DNA of 60,000 bases from Symsagittifera roscoffensis (Eukaryota > Xenacoelomorpha > Acoela > Convolutidae). The DNA lies in assembly GCF_963678635.1 (NCBI RefSeq), contig NC_087071.1, forward strand, positions 39,451,797 through 39,511,796. Direction: 5' to 3'. Made by a program: the position numbers and the translations under genes. Shown here piece by piece: positions 36,821 through 46,271 of the stretch. How positions within the stretch are numbered: the first letter of the stretch is position 1; each line of letters opens with the position of its first letter. The notes under the pieces were generated by a model. It worked only from the letters and a program-made list of their open reading frames with translations, made no database searches and was not told the DNA's origin.

Positions 36821-37690
36821 ATGATTTCTCTCTGTTGCTTCTGCAACATAATTTTCACGATTTTCCGTAGAAATGTTCTATTCTTAAAGTTTATTCTTAC
36901 TTTCGGCTTAATACATGGTTTCGCTATTGAACACACTTTGCCAGAAAATTTAGTCAGAATTGGAGAATTTAGGGGGAAAACAGTATCAGTCGAACGAATA
37001 TCTTGCTAGAGATGAAATTAGAACTGATGCCGTCTGATGATTTTGAAAAAAATTGTAAATTTCTTCCTCAAGTTTTCCTTCTTAGGTGCTACAGTAAACT
37101 ATTTAAGCAAAAAACAACTTTTGGGATAAATATCTAACACTTTTGTTGAAAAATAGTCATTTTTTCATGATTTTCTGTAGAAATGCTCTATGCTTTAAGG
37201 TTATTCCTGCTTTCTGCTTAATGCATGTTTTCGCTATTGAACACATTTTGCAAGAAAATTTAGTCAGAACTGGAGAATTTGGGAGGAAAATAGTATCAAT
37301 TGAACGAACAATTTGCTGGCAAAGATGAAATTAGAACTGTTACCGTCTGACTATTATGATAAAAATTGTAAATGTCTTCCTCAAGTTTCCCTTGTTAGGT
37401 GCTACAGTAAACTTTTTAAGCAAAAATACAACTTATGGGATCAATAACTATCACTTTTCTGGAAAAAGAAGTCATGTTTTTATGATTTTCTCTAGAAATG
37501 CTCTATGTTTCAAGGTTTTTCTTGCTTTCTGCTTAATGCATGTTTTTGCTATTGAACACACTTTGCAAGAAAATTTAGTCAGAACTGGAGAATTTAGGAG
37601 GAAAATAGTATCAATTGAACAAACAAATTGCTGGTAAAGATGAAATTAGAATTGACGCCGTCTGATTATTACGATAAAAATTGTAATTGT
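36821..37690. repeat. Three to four ~300-bp tandem units in the left arm
   Basis: Units starting near 36830, 37150 and 37450, plus a partial one near 37690, share TTTAGTCAGAAYTGGAGAAT and GATTTTCYGTAGAAATG. Short frames in each unit look alike because the DNA repeats. The mirrored copies are at about 48290-49130. Confidence 0.8.
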
Positions 37691-39255
37691 CTTCCTCAAG
37701 GTTGCCTTGATACAGTAAATTATTTCAGCAAAATTACAATTTTTGGGTCAATAACTATCACTTTTCTTGCAAAACAAACATTAAATAGCTTTTTTTCTTA
37801 TTTATGAGGGAAGTTTTCTCAAAAATATCCAAATGAGGAAGAATCGGTGCTGGTTAAAACACTCAAAAAAATATGTAAAAAATGAGAATATAAATGTGTT
37901 TTTACAATTTAAGAACAAATTAGGAGCAGCTATATTAGTTATATTCTGAAAACCTCCGGAAATACGCAAGGGAACCTAGTTCCTAACATCTACAAAATCT
38001 AAAAACTTCTAACAGAGCGCGTCTCAAAAATTTGATTTAGCAAAGGAAATCAAGGTGCAAACTGGAACAATTGTGTAATTTTCGGGTTTTTATTAAACAA
38101 AAGAAAACTCTATAAAGTTAAAAAAAAAATGAAATGTAGATCTTAAAAGCTGTTGTTGCTTTATGCTTCATGTATCTTCTTCCAAAAGATGTCGGATTGA
38201 GTTTACTTTACAAAAAGTATCCTCAAAACATCTGATTTTTCATAAAAAGTTACCTTATATATCAAAGGATAACAAACTTTTCTAATGAATTACACATAAA
38301 TAAAAATCTTTGACATTTTTTTGTCGGAGTTTTTCTCAAAATTTGTTTTAAAAATTAAATTTTAGTAAAATTATGTCGAAACTCCTAATGAGTTAAATTG
38401 AGTTTCTATCTCATTTTCTCAGTTTCTGCTTCATCTTCTATCTATCAAATTAATCCAATTTGAACAAAATTTACTTGAAAATTGAACTTTTGATGGAAAA
38501 ATGTATCGTTTCAACGAACGCTCAACAATCCGAAGCTGAATTAATACCATAAATCCTTTGCTAAACGTCTTTAAAAGATTTTCTCTACTTGATAATTTTA
38601 TATTGCTGTTTCAAATCTGAATTTCAATTTTGAATTAAAATTTGGGTTGAGAATGATGTATATTATTATCTTGAAATTTTCAAATGTAAGCAAAACATAC
38701 AGTTTCCAGGTCAGTTATCAATTCCTTTTCTGAAACGTAGAAAAAAAAGCGAAAAAAACCATAATTCTTAGTAAATCAATCCCCAATATCTGCTACGCAC
38801 TACTCTATGATTACTTCTACAACCACTAAGAAAAGAAAACTTTAAATTGGTTACTAGGCAAAATCTTTCAATGAATCGATGTTTTATAAATATTCAGTTT
38901 TTTTATTGTATTTCAACAAATTTTTAAGCACTCATTAGCGTATGTGATTCGCTTTTACAACAAACTTATCGCAACAAAATCTCCGCAAGCTTGCAACCAA
39001 TAGAGTTTTTACTGTAGATTAAAGATTTTCGGATTGATTTCCGTCGATAGTTTCACGACAATTTGAACTCGGTTGTTGCTGGTTTTATCATCAATCAGAA
39101 CCTTTGAATATAACAGAACAAGAAAAATGACAAAAAACTATTAACTTTTTACTAAAAATTTTTCAAATAAAATGTATAGACTTTTCAGATTCAGTAAAAA
39201 TTTATTATTCAAAGTATTTTCTACTATGTTTTTCTTAAAAATATAACATTTTTAC

Positions 39256-39453
39256 CTTCTCATGGAGTGTTTTTTGAGACTGCCTAGCACATACTTTAAC
39301 ATTATATTGACACTGCTTCATCTTGATATGATTAGTAAGTTCCTCCCTGCTACATGTATAAAAGTTACAATTGGAACACTTTAAAACGTCACAGTGCCTT
39401 CGATGTCTTGACGCATCTTTACGTGTGTATTGTCCTCCACATCAAGACATGCA
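39256..39453 (-). pseudogene. Tandem zinc-finger exon, left arm
   Basis: On the minus strand the frame reads CGGQYTRKDASRHRRHC and then KCSNCNFYTCSREELTNHI with a later KQC, i.e. two C2HC-type zinc fingers. It ends at a consensus-like donor (GAGAAG then GTAAAA) at 39255. A TGA codon falls between the first cysteines of finger 1, so either the exon starts after it or the gene is damaged. This is an exon of a nucleic-acid-binding protein; its other exons were not found. Confidence 0.5.
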
Positions 39454-40084
39454 CTTCTTTCGTTTCTATTCAGTGACGGCATCTCAATAGGAAGAAGATG
39501 AAAAAAATGGGAGATTTAGAATGTCCCAAATTTTCAGAAAAGAGAAGTTGAATAGGCTCAAAAAATGAGTAAAAATGAATAAAAACAGCAAATTTCTTGA
39601 ACAATTGTTTTTAACGTGAAAGAAAATCAGAATGGATTTACTATTTAGTCTAGCTGAAAATAAATTTATCCAATCTAACCATGGAGTTTTCAAAAATTTG
39701 CTATCAACCAATCAAAATCGAGCATTCATTTTAAGGAAATTTTTTCAAAATACTGCTTGATTCGGTTTGGAATCAGTTTTCCAGTGATTTGCATTGAAAA
39801 GTTGATCAACTTTGAGTTATCCTCCCAAATTTACATAAAAATCAAAGAACTTGACTATCTACTCTAAAATAAGCTTTTTCTCATTGATTACATACAAAAA
39901 AATCAATTAACTTGATGAAAAAAATTGTAGAGATGCTACTTTTATTAATTTTCTTCCTTTTGTTACTTATATCAGCAATATTTACTTATTTTTACATCAA
40001 ACAACTTTTGGTCATTTATTTTTGCAATTTATTTTGTGTATATTTTTACTTTTTTGACAGATTTAAGTCCTTAAAAACTTCTCT

Positions 40085-40260
40085 GATTGGATACGACAAC
40101 TAGAACAAAAATGATCATTTTTGTGATTGAAAACGACAATACCAAAAATGGAGCTTTGTTTCCGATTGGATACAATTTTTATTCAAGAATCCCATAAAAG
40201 GAAGCTGAAATCTGATTGGACACGATTACAATCCAAATAAGGAAAATCAATTCTGATTGG
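40085..40260 (+). promoter_or_regulatory. Cluster of GATTGG (reverse CCAAT) boxes upstream of the 152-codon ORF
   Basis: GATTGG occurs at 40085, 40164, 40214 and 40255 in the same orientation, in contexts like TCTGATTGGATAC. The ORF at 40475 starts 215 bp after the last box, and a CTCTAAATACC stretch near 40350 is a possible weak TATA. CCAAT-type boxes bind NF-Y in animals, so a promoter role is inferred. Confidence 0.45.
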
Positions 40261-40474
40261 TTAAAACCACACATTCGAGTTGAACCCCTAACTCCTCACA
40301 AAAAATCATTTTGTTTTCAACTTAACTACCGTCAACTACCTCCTCTCTCAGCTCTAAATACCTTGATTTCAACTTCTCTTCCGTCAGCTATCACTCTATC
40401 AGCTTTTTCTTGTTTTTACTCTTTTACTCAATTTATTGCTCAAAGTGATCTTCCCAGTACAAAACAGCAACCTC

Positions 40475-40933
40475 ATGTACTCTGTCGAATTTTCTCCTGA
40501 TCTAGTACAAATTCAAATGCGAGAAACAGTTTGTGGAGTTTTTCTGGCACGAATGGATATCCCAATCCAAGTCTGGCACGTGGTGGAAGTGATGCGAAGG
40601 GATTTCAACGAACATCATATGACACAAGTACCCATGACAGAGAACCAACTTGAAGAAATGCAAATGATGGAGGAAGTTTCTGGTCATGTGGGCATGAACT
40701 ACCCCAAGATTCCGGACTCAAGATTTGTGGCTCAACCAGTCGACGACTTCCTTTTCCCTTGGGAGGAGGAAGGATCAGTCGAAAACCCCATCACAGTAGA
40801 TGAAGATGAGGGTTTCTCAGAAACAATGACGCCTCCAGCTCCACAACAACCACCAGGAATGGAACCTCGTCCAGCTCTGCGTTCTATAGAGAATCTACAG
40901 AACTCTTCTGCTGCTCGACAGCTCTTTGATTAA
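40475..40933 (+). CDS. Unidentified acidic protein, 152 aa (palindrome core)
   Basis: The first ATG in frame is at 40475 (MYSVEFSPD); the longer frame to 40436 has no ATG. Residues 1-60 look globular and amphipathic (IQMRETVCGVFLARMDIPIQ). The rest is acidic and proline-rich (EDEGFSETMTPPAPQQPPG), probably disordered. It ends at SSAARQLFD. No family is recognised. G/C content and codon use stand out from the flanking AT-rich DNA, and the frame is intact, which supports a functional or recently functional gene. It lies just inside the left arm, downstream of a CCAAT-box cluster. An early regulatory or accessory protein of a virus-like element is possible but not shown. Confidence 0.6.
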   Translation: MYSVEFSPDLVQIQMRETVCGVFLARMDIPIQVWHVVEVMRRDFNEHHMTQVPMTENQLEEMQMMEEVSGHVGMNYPKIPDSRFVAQPVDDFLFPWEEEGSVENPITVDEDEGFSETMTPPAPQQPPGMEPRPALRSIENLQNSSAARQLFD

Positions 40934-41189
40934 ATGTTTTTGTAAATAATTGTTGTTTGGTATTATTTTTGTTCTTTGTAATTAATTAATTTCTTCATTT
41001 TCATTTTAATTATGAGAATAGTTGAGAGGTTCAGAGTAAAATATTTAAAGACAATTAAAACCTAAATTAGTACTCCGAACTGGTACATATGATAAGAAAC
41101 TCGAATAATTTTTGCACACATAATCGGAAAAAAACTAAAAAAATTGTATACATGTTAAAAGTTACCTAATGGTTTCGCATCTTGTACAC

Positions 41190-41745
41190 ACTTTTCGCAC
41201 TTTGTAGAAAAATTGAAACACTTTTCGCATTTCGTCAAAGAAAGTGAAAAATTTTTCGCAAATTGTCATAAATTTTGAAACACTTTTCGCATTTTGTCGA
41301 AAAAAGTAAAACATTTTTCGCATTTTATCGAAAAAATTGAAACACTTTTCGCATTTTATCGAAAAAAGTAAAACACTTTTCGCATTTTGTCGAAAAAATT
41401 GAAACACTTTTCGCATTTTGTCGAAAAAACTGTAAAACTTTTCGCATTGTATCGAAAAAAGTAAAACACTTTTCGAATCTTGTCAAAAAAAAGGAAACAC
41501 TTTTCGCATCGCATCTAGCCGAAAAAAGTAAAACACAATTAGCATTTTATCGAAAAAAGTAAAACACTTTTCGCATTTTGTCGAAAAAAGTAAAACACGT
41601 TTTGCACTTTATCGAAAAAAGTAAAACACTTTTCGCATTTTGTCGAAAAAATAGAAACAATTTTCGCATTTGTACAAAAAAAAGGAAACAATTTTCGCAT
41701 ACGCTTCAAAAAATTAAAACACTTTTCCCATCTTGCCGAAATAAA
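41190..41745. repeat. 31-bp minisatellite in the palindrome core
   Basis: About 18 degenerate copies of a ~31-bp unit of the form CACTTTTCGCATTTTGTCGA then AAAAAGTAAAA. Short frames on both strands here (41162-41416 minus, 41578-41772 plus) are by-products. 40934-41190 and 41746-42640 hold no gene that can be supported. Confidence 0.9.
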
Positions 41746-42645
41746 TCATTACAATTTTTCTTGCACAGTTAATTGCTAATCTTTATGAACCTTTTATTCA
41801 GAATTAAATCCTTCAGAAAACTAACTTTTGCATGTCTGTTGATCAGAAACAATTGAAAATCAAGGTATTAGAAGTTTTCTAAGCAATAAGTCAACATGCT
41901 TTTAACATCAAAGTTCTGCGTTTTTTGCCTTATCATTTTAGAAATGAAAAAAAAAATCAACATAATTTTTTGAAAAAATCAAGAAAAAACGTGCATTTTA
42001 CCAAAAAAAAATTCTTAGATAGGTATACATAAAAAAAATTCATTTAAATTTATATGTTAAAAACTGTTCAGGCTAGAAAAAATTATTTTTGACAAAATTC
42101 TTGTAACAAATATTGAATTATCTTAAGAAAAACTACTTGAAAAAGCCATTCAGAGGGTCTGACATCATTCCTCTACAGAGCTAGGAAAGTGTCTTTTGAA
42201 TTATTTAGGCAATAAAAAAGTAATTCCACCTGAGAAAATGACGTCATTACACTTTAAATTTTATAGAACAGTAAAAGTTGTGGAATATTTCCACCAGAGA
42301 AATTGACGCATGATTCATTAAGTTCTAGAAGCTTCTAATTTTTAGAATCTACAGATTAAATCCTTGAATTTTATAAAAAGTCATTACACATTAGCATCTA
42401 CATTTTCCTCAATCTTCTAAATTCTAGAAATAATCATTTAAATTTAACCAATCAGAATTCCAGAACTAACACTAAGGTGATGACGTTGATGAAAAAAATT
42501 TGTGGTTTTTAGTTATTTTGCTAGTTTTTTAAATTAAAAAAAAAAGATACGCAACCAGGGTTGTAAATAATAGGAATAGTTTTCAATGAAATTCTTCCCT
42601 TTTGAAAAATCTTAGTCAACAAAAAATTCTTATTTTACAAAATCC

Positions 42646-42653
42646 TTTATAAA
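42646..42653 (+). promoter_or_regulatory. TATA-like box (TTTATAAA)
   Basis: Lies 49 bp upstream of the ATG at 42702, a spacing compatible with a short-leader promoter for the 221-aa gene. Confidence 0.35.
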
Positions 42654-42701
42654 CAATTAAAGTCAATCAAGTGTTGCAAAATTTTTGAAGTTCAGTTTTT
42701 T

Positions 42702-43367
42702 ATGAGAAATTCAGCAAAATCTACAGGTGAAAAAATATATATTTCATTTCATTTGAAAATCTCCCACAAATCAGTTCATTTTACCAACATGAGAAGAATT
42801 TTTACAAGAAACGGAAATCTATCTCAAACTTTGAAACCAATCATAATAGAACGAGCAAATTACTGCATCCTGTTTGAAATTGTCACCGAAACTGTCAAGA
42901 TTCTCAAGTTTATTAAAATGTCCCAAGCTAGTGAGCAAATTATCATAGATCTTTCGGAATGGAGAGAACTCGAGAGTAGAAGACTTAGGGAATTTGGAAA
43001 AGAATTGGCTATGTCTAAGTCACCTTCGAGAAAAAAGTACGGGTTTTTATATGATTCAAATGAAAAATATTTTGACGAAGTTGTGGATCTGGGATACGGA
43101 AATAGTTTTCATTTGCTTACAAGTGAACATTTACTACAAATGACTATTTTTGAAAAAATGGTTGAATTTGACATCTTCTACAGAGATCAGAAGAAGTGTT
43201 TCAGTCCCTTAAGAATTTCTCTACATGATTGGCGAAAAATTGAAACAATTCGTGATAGAAGGTACAAAAAAGAAAAATTGAAGGTTCATCAGGATAACTT
43301 AGCTCTGTTTAGAAGGAAACGTGGTGTGGCACATGAAGAAGAAAGTGACAATGAACTCGAAAATTAA
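42702..43367 (+). CDS. Unidentified 221-aa protein with two beta-plus-helix modules
   Basis: Intact ORF from ATG 42702 to TAA; an alternative start is the ATG at about 42789. Two segments have the same pattern of a beta-rich stretch followed by a basic or amphipathic helix. The first is NYCILFEIVTETVKILKFI then IIDLSEWRELESRRL. The second is VEFDIFYRDQKK then LRISLHDWRKIETIRDRRY. The pattern 'xxxLSxWxxLExxR' is reminiscent of PC4-type ssDNA-binding transcription cofactors, but this is a weak structural inference. The C-terminus is charged (RRKRGVAHEEESDNELEN). It lies head-on to the broken gene at 43521-44095. No virus or host family is recognised with certainty. Confidence 0.6.
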   Translation: MRNSAKSTGEKIYISFHLKISHKSVHFTNMRRIFTRNGNLSQTLKPIIIERANYCILFEIVTETVKILKFIKMSQASEQIIIDLSEWRELESRRLREFGKELAMSKSPSRKKYGFLYDSNEKYFDEVVDLGYGNSFHLLTSEHLLQMTIFEKMVEFDIFYRDQKKCFSPLRISLHDWRKIETIRDRRYKKEKLKVHQDNLALFRRKRGVAHEEESDNELEN

Positions 43368-43520
43368 CTCATTTTTTGATTTTTTACACATTTTTTCAAG
43401 TTTCTCATTGAATTGTAAATTGGTTTTTTTTATCATTTGAATAAAGTGCTCCTGAACCAAAGCTTTGTTTTTAAAGATTGATCAATGTAAACTTTGAAGA
43501 GCACATTTGAAAACAATTGA

Positions 43521-44095
43521 TTATTTTATCACAAAGCTTACATAATCACTATGCACAGAACCATGACAATCAATAAAGCAATCAATAATCTTGAACAAAT
43601 CAAGTTCATATTTTGAGTTTTGAATTTTTCGAATTCTTTCCAGAAACGCTGAACCAAGAGTTTGTGTGGAAGCCAGTTTCTGGTTGGAACATAAATAATG
43701 TCTCTTGAATTTTTTCCGAATTAGTCGTTTCTTTGCAATACTAGGCATCTTTTCGGCTCCTCTCCATCGTAAGTTATGTTGAACAGCTCGTCTAAGTTGA
43801 TTGAACGCTTCTCCGCTTGACGTAACAATACTTGAATAGAATCTGTGCTTGAACAAAGTGTAAAGACAGTCAATTTCTTGATATATGTATACATATTTAT
43901 CTAATCTCTGAAAAATTTAGCTAAGAGATATTCCTATTAAAACCAAATGGAACTTACAATTTTCCAAAGAACATAAAGAGTTGTGGGTAGAGACACAATA
44001 ATCCTGTTTTACTATGTATTTTTCGTAAAAATCACTGGAAACGGAAATAAATAGTGATTTTTTACAATAATCTGAATAAAAGCTGGACACATAGC
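43521..44095 (-). pseudogene. Core gene B, basic protein, interrupted by a stop codon
   Basis: On the minus strand the conserved frame starts at or before 44095 (VKQDYCVSTHNSLC, then CKFHLVLIG), hits TAA at 43917-43919 and continues through DCLYTLFKHRFY and KKRLIRKKFKRHY to the stop at 43521. Comparison with the paralogue at 59347-59935 shows that the stop replaces a glutamine codon and that the reading frame on both sides is homologous. The K/R-rich stretch looks like a nuclear localisation or nucleic-acid-binding segment. An internal ATG at 43748 could still give a 75-aa product. Function unknown. Confidence 0.6.
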
Positions 44096-44135
44096 AGCAG
44101 CCATTGGGAAGGGTGATTTTTGCTGAGAATTATGG

Positions 44136-44146
44136 TTTTATATAGG
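44136..44146 (+). promoter_or_regulatory. TATA box (TTTTATATAGG)
   Basis: Good TATA consensus 174 bp upstream of the ATG at 44320, with an ATTGG (44104) about 32 bp before it. Probably the core promoter of the 179-aa gene; a short 5' leader or intron is possible. Confidence 0.5.
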
Positions 44147-44319
44147 AGAAGTCCTGCCTACGTGATTTCGGTATATTGAATTTCATACAAAACTTTCCTT
44201 ATTTGATATTACCTCCATAAATGGAAATCATGATGAGTCATACATTTTACTTCAATTTTCAGTTAATCTCAAAATCATTTTTCTCATTTCTGTTGATCTG
44301 ATCAGTCTGTTTTTCGAAA

Positions 44320-44859
44320 ATGTACTCAAGAAAGGACACTAGTCCCAATTATATTGAGTTTTCAAAAAATCAAACAAGAATTGGGAGATTTGTTTGGTTC
44401 CAAAAATCCTACAAGGTGAAATTTTATTTTGAGCCCTGCTTTCAACTATTAAAAATTAACGATTTGGGACAATTTGAAAAGTCCCAACAAGTCTATCTTA
44501 GAGAAAAAGAAGGTGAAGCATTATCGACAATCCGGAATACTGTTATTCACGATGCTGAAAACCTTGGACTCGAACCTACATATGAAGCCAAACCTGGCAA
44601 AGAATCAACTATGGATCAGGAGCTGGAGATCTGTAATAGAGTATATGAAATAGCCACATACAACATGAGGAGGGTGTGTGTCACAATCAAGAAGTATAGT
44701 GTGATTAAGCCACCCTACAATCAGATTCGACTCTTTACTGCAAAAGAGAATGAATCAATGAAACAAGTTGCCTATGTCAACTATACTTTGAACGAATTCA
44801 AAGAACTGTCCCAAATTTTGGGAGACTTTTTGTTTAATGATAATTGTAAGCCTCATTAA
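44320..44859 (+). CDS. Core gene C, 179-aa unidentified protein
   Basis: Intact ORF from ATG 44320. It has a beta-rich segment (IGRFVWFQKSYKVKFYFEP), a charged helix (YLREKEGEALSTIRNTVI), then CVTIKKYSVIKPPYNQIRLF and YTLNEFKELSQILGDF. The order of strands then a helix, given twice, matches the plan of the 221-aa protein upstream, again PC4-like at best. A clearly homologous but broken copy lies at 58586-59090 on the minus strand. Conservation is strongest in IRNT.IHDAE, STM.QEL and CVTIKKYSV.KPPY.QIRLFTAKEN, which marks the real coding frame. The role may be DNA binding or transcription in a virus-like element; this is inference. Confidence 0.65.
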   Translation: MYSRKDTSPNYIEFSKNQTRIGRFVWFQKSYKVKFYFEPCFQLLKINDLGQFEKSQQVYLREKEGEALSTIRNTVIHDAENLGLEPTYEAKPGKESTMDQELEICNRVYEIATYNMRRVCVTIKKYSVIKPPYNQIRLFTAKENESMKQVAYVNYTLNEFKELSQILGDFLFNDNCKPH

Positions 44860-45292
44860 TGCTTTGTGATGTTTTGTATGTTGGTTAATTGAAAAATTGT
44901 TGGTTCAAAACTATCTTTTGTCACTGAAGTTCACATTTAGAGCTGGGATATCTGAGGAAAAGTCAGACAAAACATTAAAATTTACTCAAAATTGACATAA
45001 AGCTCTATCCAATCATCAATAGATTTTCCACTAATTGTTTAGAAAATTACAGAAAAATTTATTTAATTAATGCTTTCATCAAAAGTTGAGTAAAAGTTGT
45101 CTTATTTGAACAACATTACAACGAAATGTATAGTTAGTTGTAACATTATCATTATTTTTCGAAATTCTGAATTTCATTGGTTGTTTTCAATTGCCTTAAT
45201 TTGAGGTTTTGATTGGCTACATGAATTAACATAAAAAACCAGTCCCTAAATAAGGGAAATACACTTTATGTTCATTGCAAAATAAGTAAAAA

Positions 45293-45499
45293 ATGGTTCA
45301 ACAATTCGAGTTTTTTCAAGTTTCTTTGTTAATTTCAGTAAGAAATATGTTTCTATCAAAAGCGTTTTCAAGGTCTGAAATGAACATTTATCAGATTTTA
45401 AGGTTGAACTACTACAAAAAACAAAAGGAGTGGTGGACAGATGACGTCGATGAGATCCCATTAGTTTTAATTTGTATAGAAACACAGAAAGATCAATAA
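45293..45499 (+). CDS. Possible small ORF, 68 aa
   Basis: ATG at 45293 preceded by CTAAATAAGG (45246) and GATTGG (45211). The product is MVQQFEFFQVSLLISV...EWWTDDVDEIPLVLICIE. It lacks homology support and could be an N-terminal exon of the ORF starting near 45584, since an acceptor-like TTTTTATTTAG precedes 45574. Low certainty. Confidence 0.3.
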   Translation: MVQQFEFFQVSLLISVRNMFLSKAFSRSEMNIYQILRLNYYKKQKEWWTDDVDEIPLVLICIETQKDQ

Positions 45500-45589
45500 T
45501 TTTGTTAAAAAGATGGAGAGGAGATTTCAGAAAAGAAGAGTACTGCCACATGTATCAACAATGTTTTTATTTAGAAGAACTAACTCAAA

Positions 45590-45949
45590 TTGAGTGGTCG
45601 ATCAGAAAAAAAAAAGAATGGAAGATTCTATGAAACAAATATTGAAAATAAGGAACATCATTTCGATTACTGTTTTGAATTTGATACAAATGCAAAATCT
45701 AGAGTTGTCAGATTATCTTTTATTCGACTATCCAAATTTCAAAAACTTCCGGTTGTTTATATTACACTATACCAGAAAGAAAACAACAAAAATGTATATT
45801 TTGGTAATTTCTTTTTTCACTGGTTAGAAATAGAACAAATCGAAAAAATTCTGATTGAAATTTCAAAATTTGAATTGAGCATCAAAAAACAATATAAACC
45901 AGAAAAGAAATCTCATTTATCTCACTTTGGTGTCAATTGTATATGTTAG
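45590..45949 (+). CDS. ORF without ATG, similar in plan to genes A and C
   Basis: The open frame begins after TAA at 45581 and has no ATG start. It encodes beta-rich HHFDYCFEFDTNAKSRVVRL and VVYITLYQKENNKNVYFG, then a helix WLEIEQIEKILIEISKF. The layout (strands then a helix starting with an acidic LxxxE pattern) resembles one module of the 221- and 179-aa proteins. It is probably a 3' exon or a truncated member of the same family. Confidence 0.4.
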   Translation: MSGRSEKKKNGRFYETNIENKEHHFDYCFEFDTNAKSRVVRLSFIRLSKFQKLPVVYITLYQKENNKNVYFGNFFFHWLEIEQIEKILIEISKFELSIKKQYKPEKKSHLSHFGVNCIC

Positions 45950-46056
45950 TTAGTCCTGTTAGAACAATTCAATTAAATTGATTGAGTATGAAATTTCATA
46001 AACATAGTTTGGTTCTAATCTACAAAGTATTTTAAAATCTGTGAATACTTCATTCT

Positions 46057-46271
46057 GATTGGTTACTACCACAAATTCTACCTGTGAAGAAATCCTTGAT
46101 ATCTACAAACGATATCAAAATTGTTGAAAACCCATGAGAAGTAGAACTCCGTTTTGATTGGTTGACATATAACTTTATTAAAATTTCCATGATCATTGAA
46201 GCTCGATTCTGATTGGTTAGTATCAGAAAAAACTAAAAATTTCTTTAAAATGAATGCTCGATTTTGATTGG
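46057..46271 (+). promoter_or_regulatory. Second cluster of GATTGG boxes at the right edge of the core
   Basis: GATTGG at 46057, 46156, 46211 and 46266 (spacings 99, 55, 55), plus one at 45211. Same orientation as the cluster at 40085-40260, so it is not explained by the inverted arms. The only one inside the arm is 46266, which has a CCAATC mirror at about 39708. Confidence 0.4.

Larger units (their letters stand above)
35170..39746 (+). repeat. Left arm of 15.6-kb inverted repeat
   Basis: About 4.6 kb, nearly identical in inverted orientation to 46233-50809. Paired positions add up to about 85,979 along the whole length, so there are few net indels. Check points are 38150 vs 47800, 36190 vs 49760 and 39711 vs 46268. 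The outermost 350 bp is rich in TATGTATTAAGATAGGGAAT-type sub-repeats. The left terminus contains TGTATGTTGGGGCAGTTCAA (35181-35200), repeated inverted at 50780-50800. Confidence 0.93.

Noticed and set aside
39912-40103. 63-codon very hydrophobic ORF just inside the left arm
   Set aside because: Composition is explained by T-rich DNA; no second copy or conservation to support a membrane protein.
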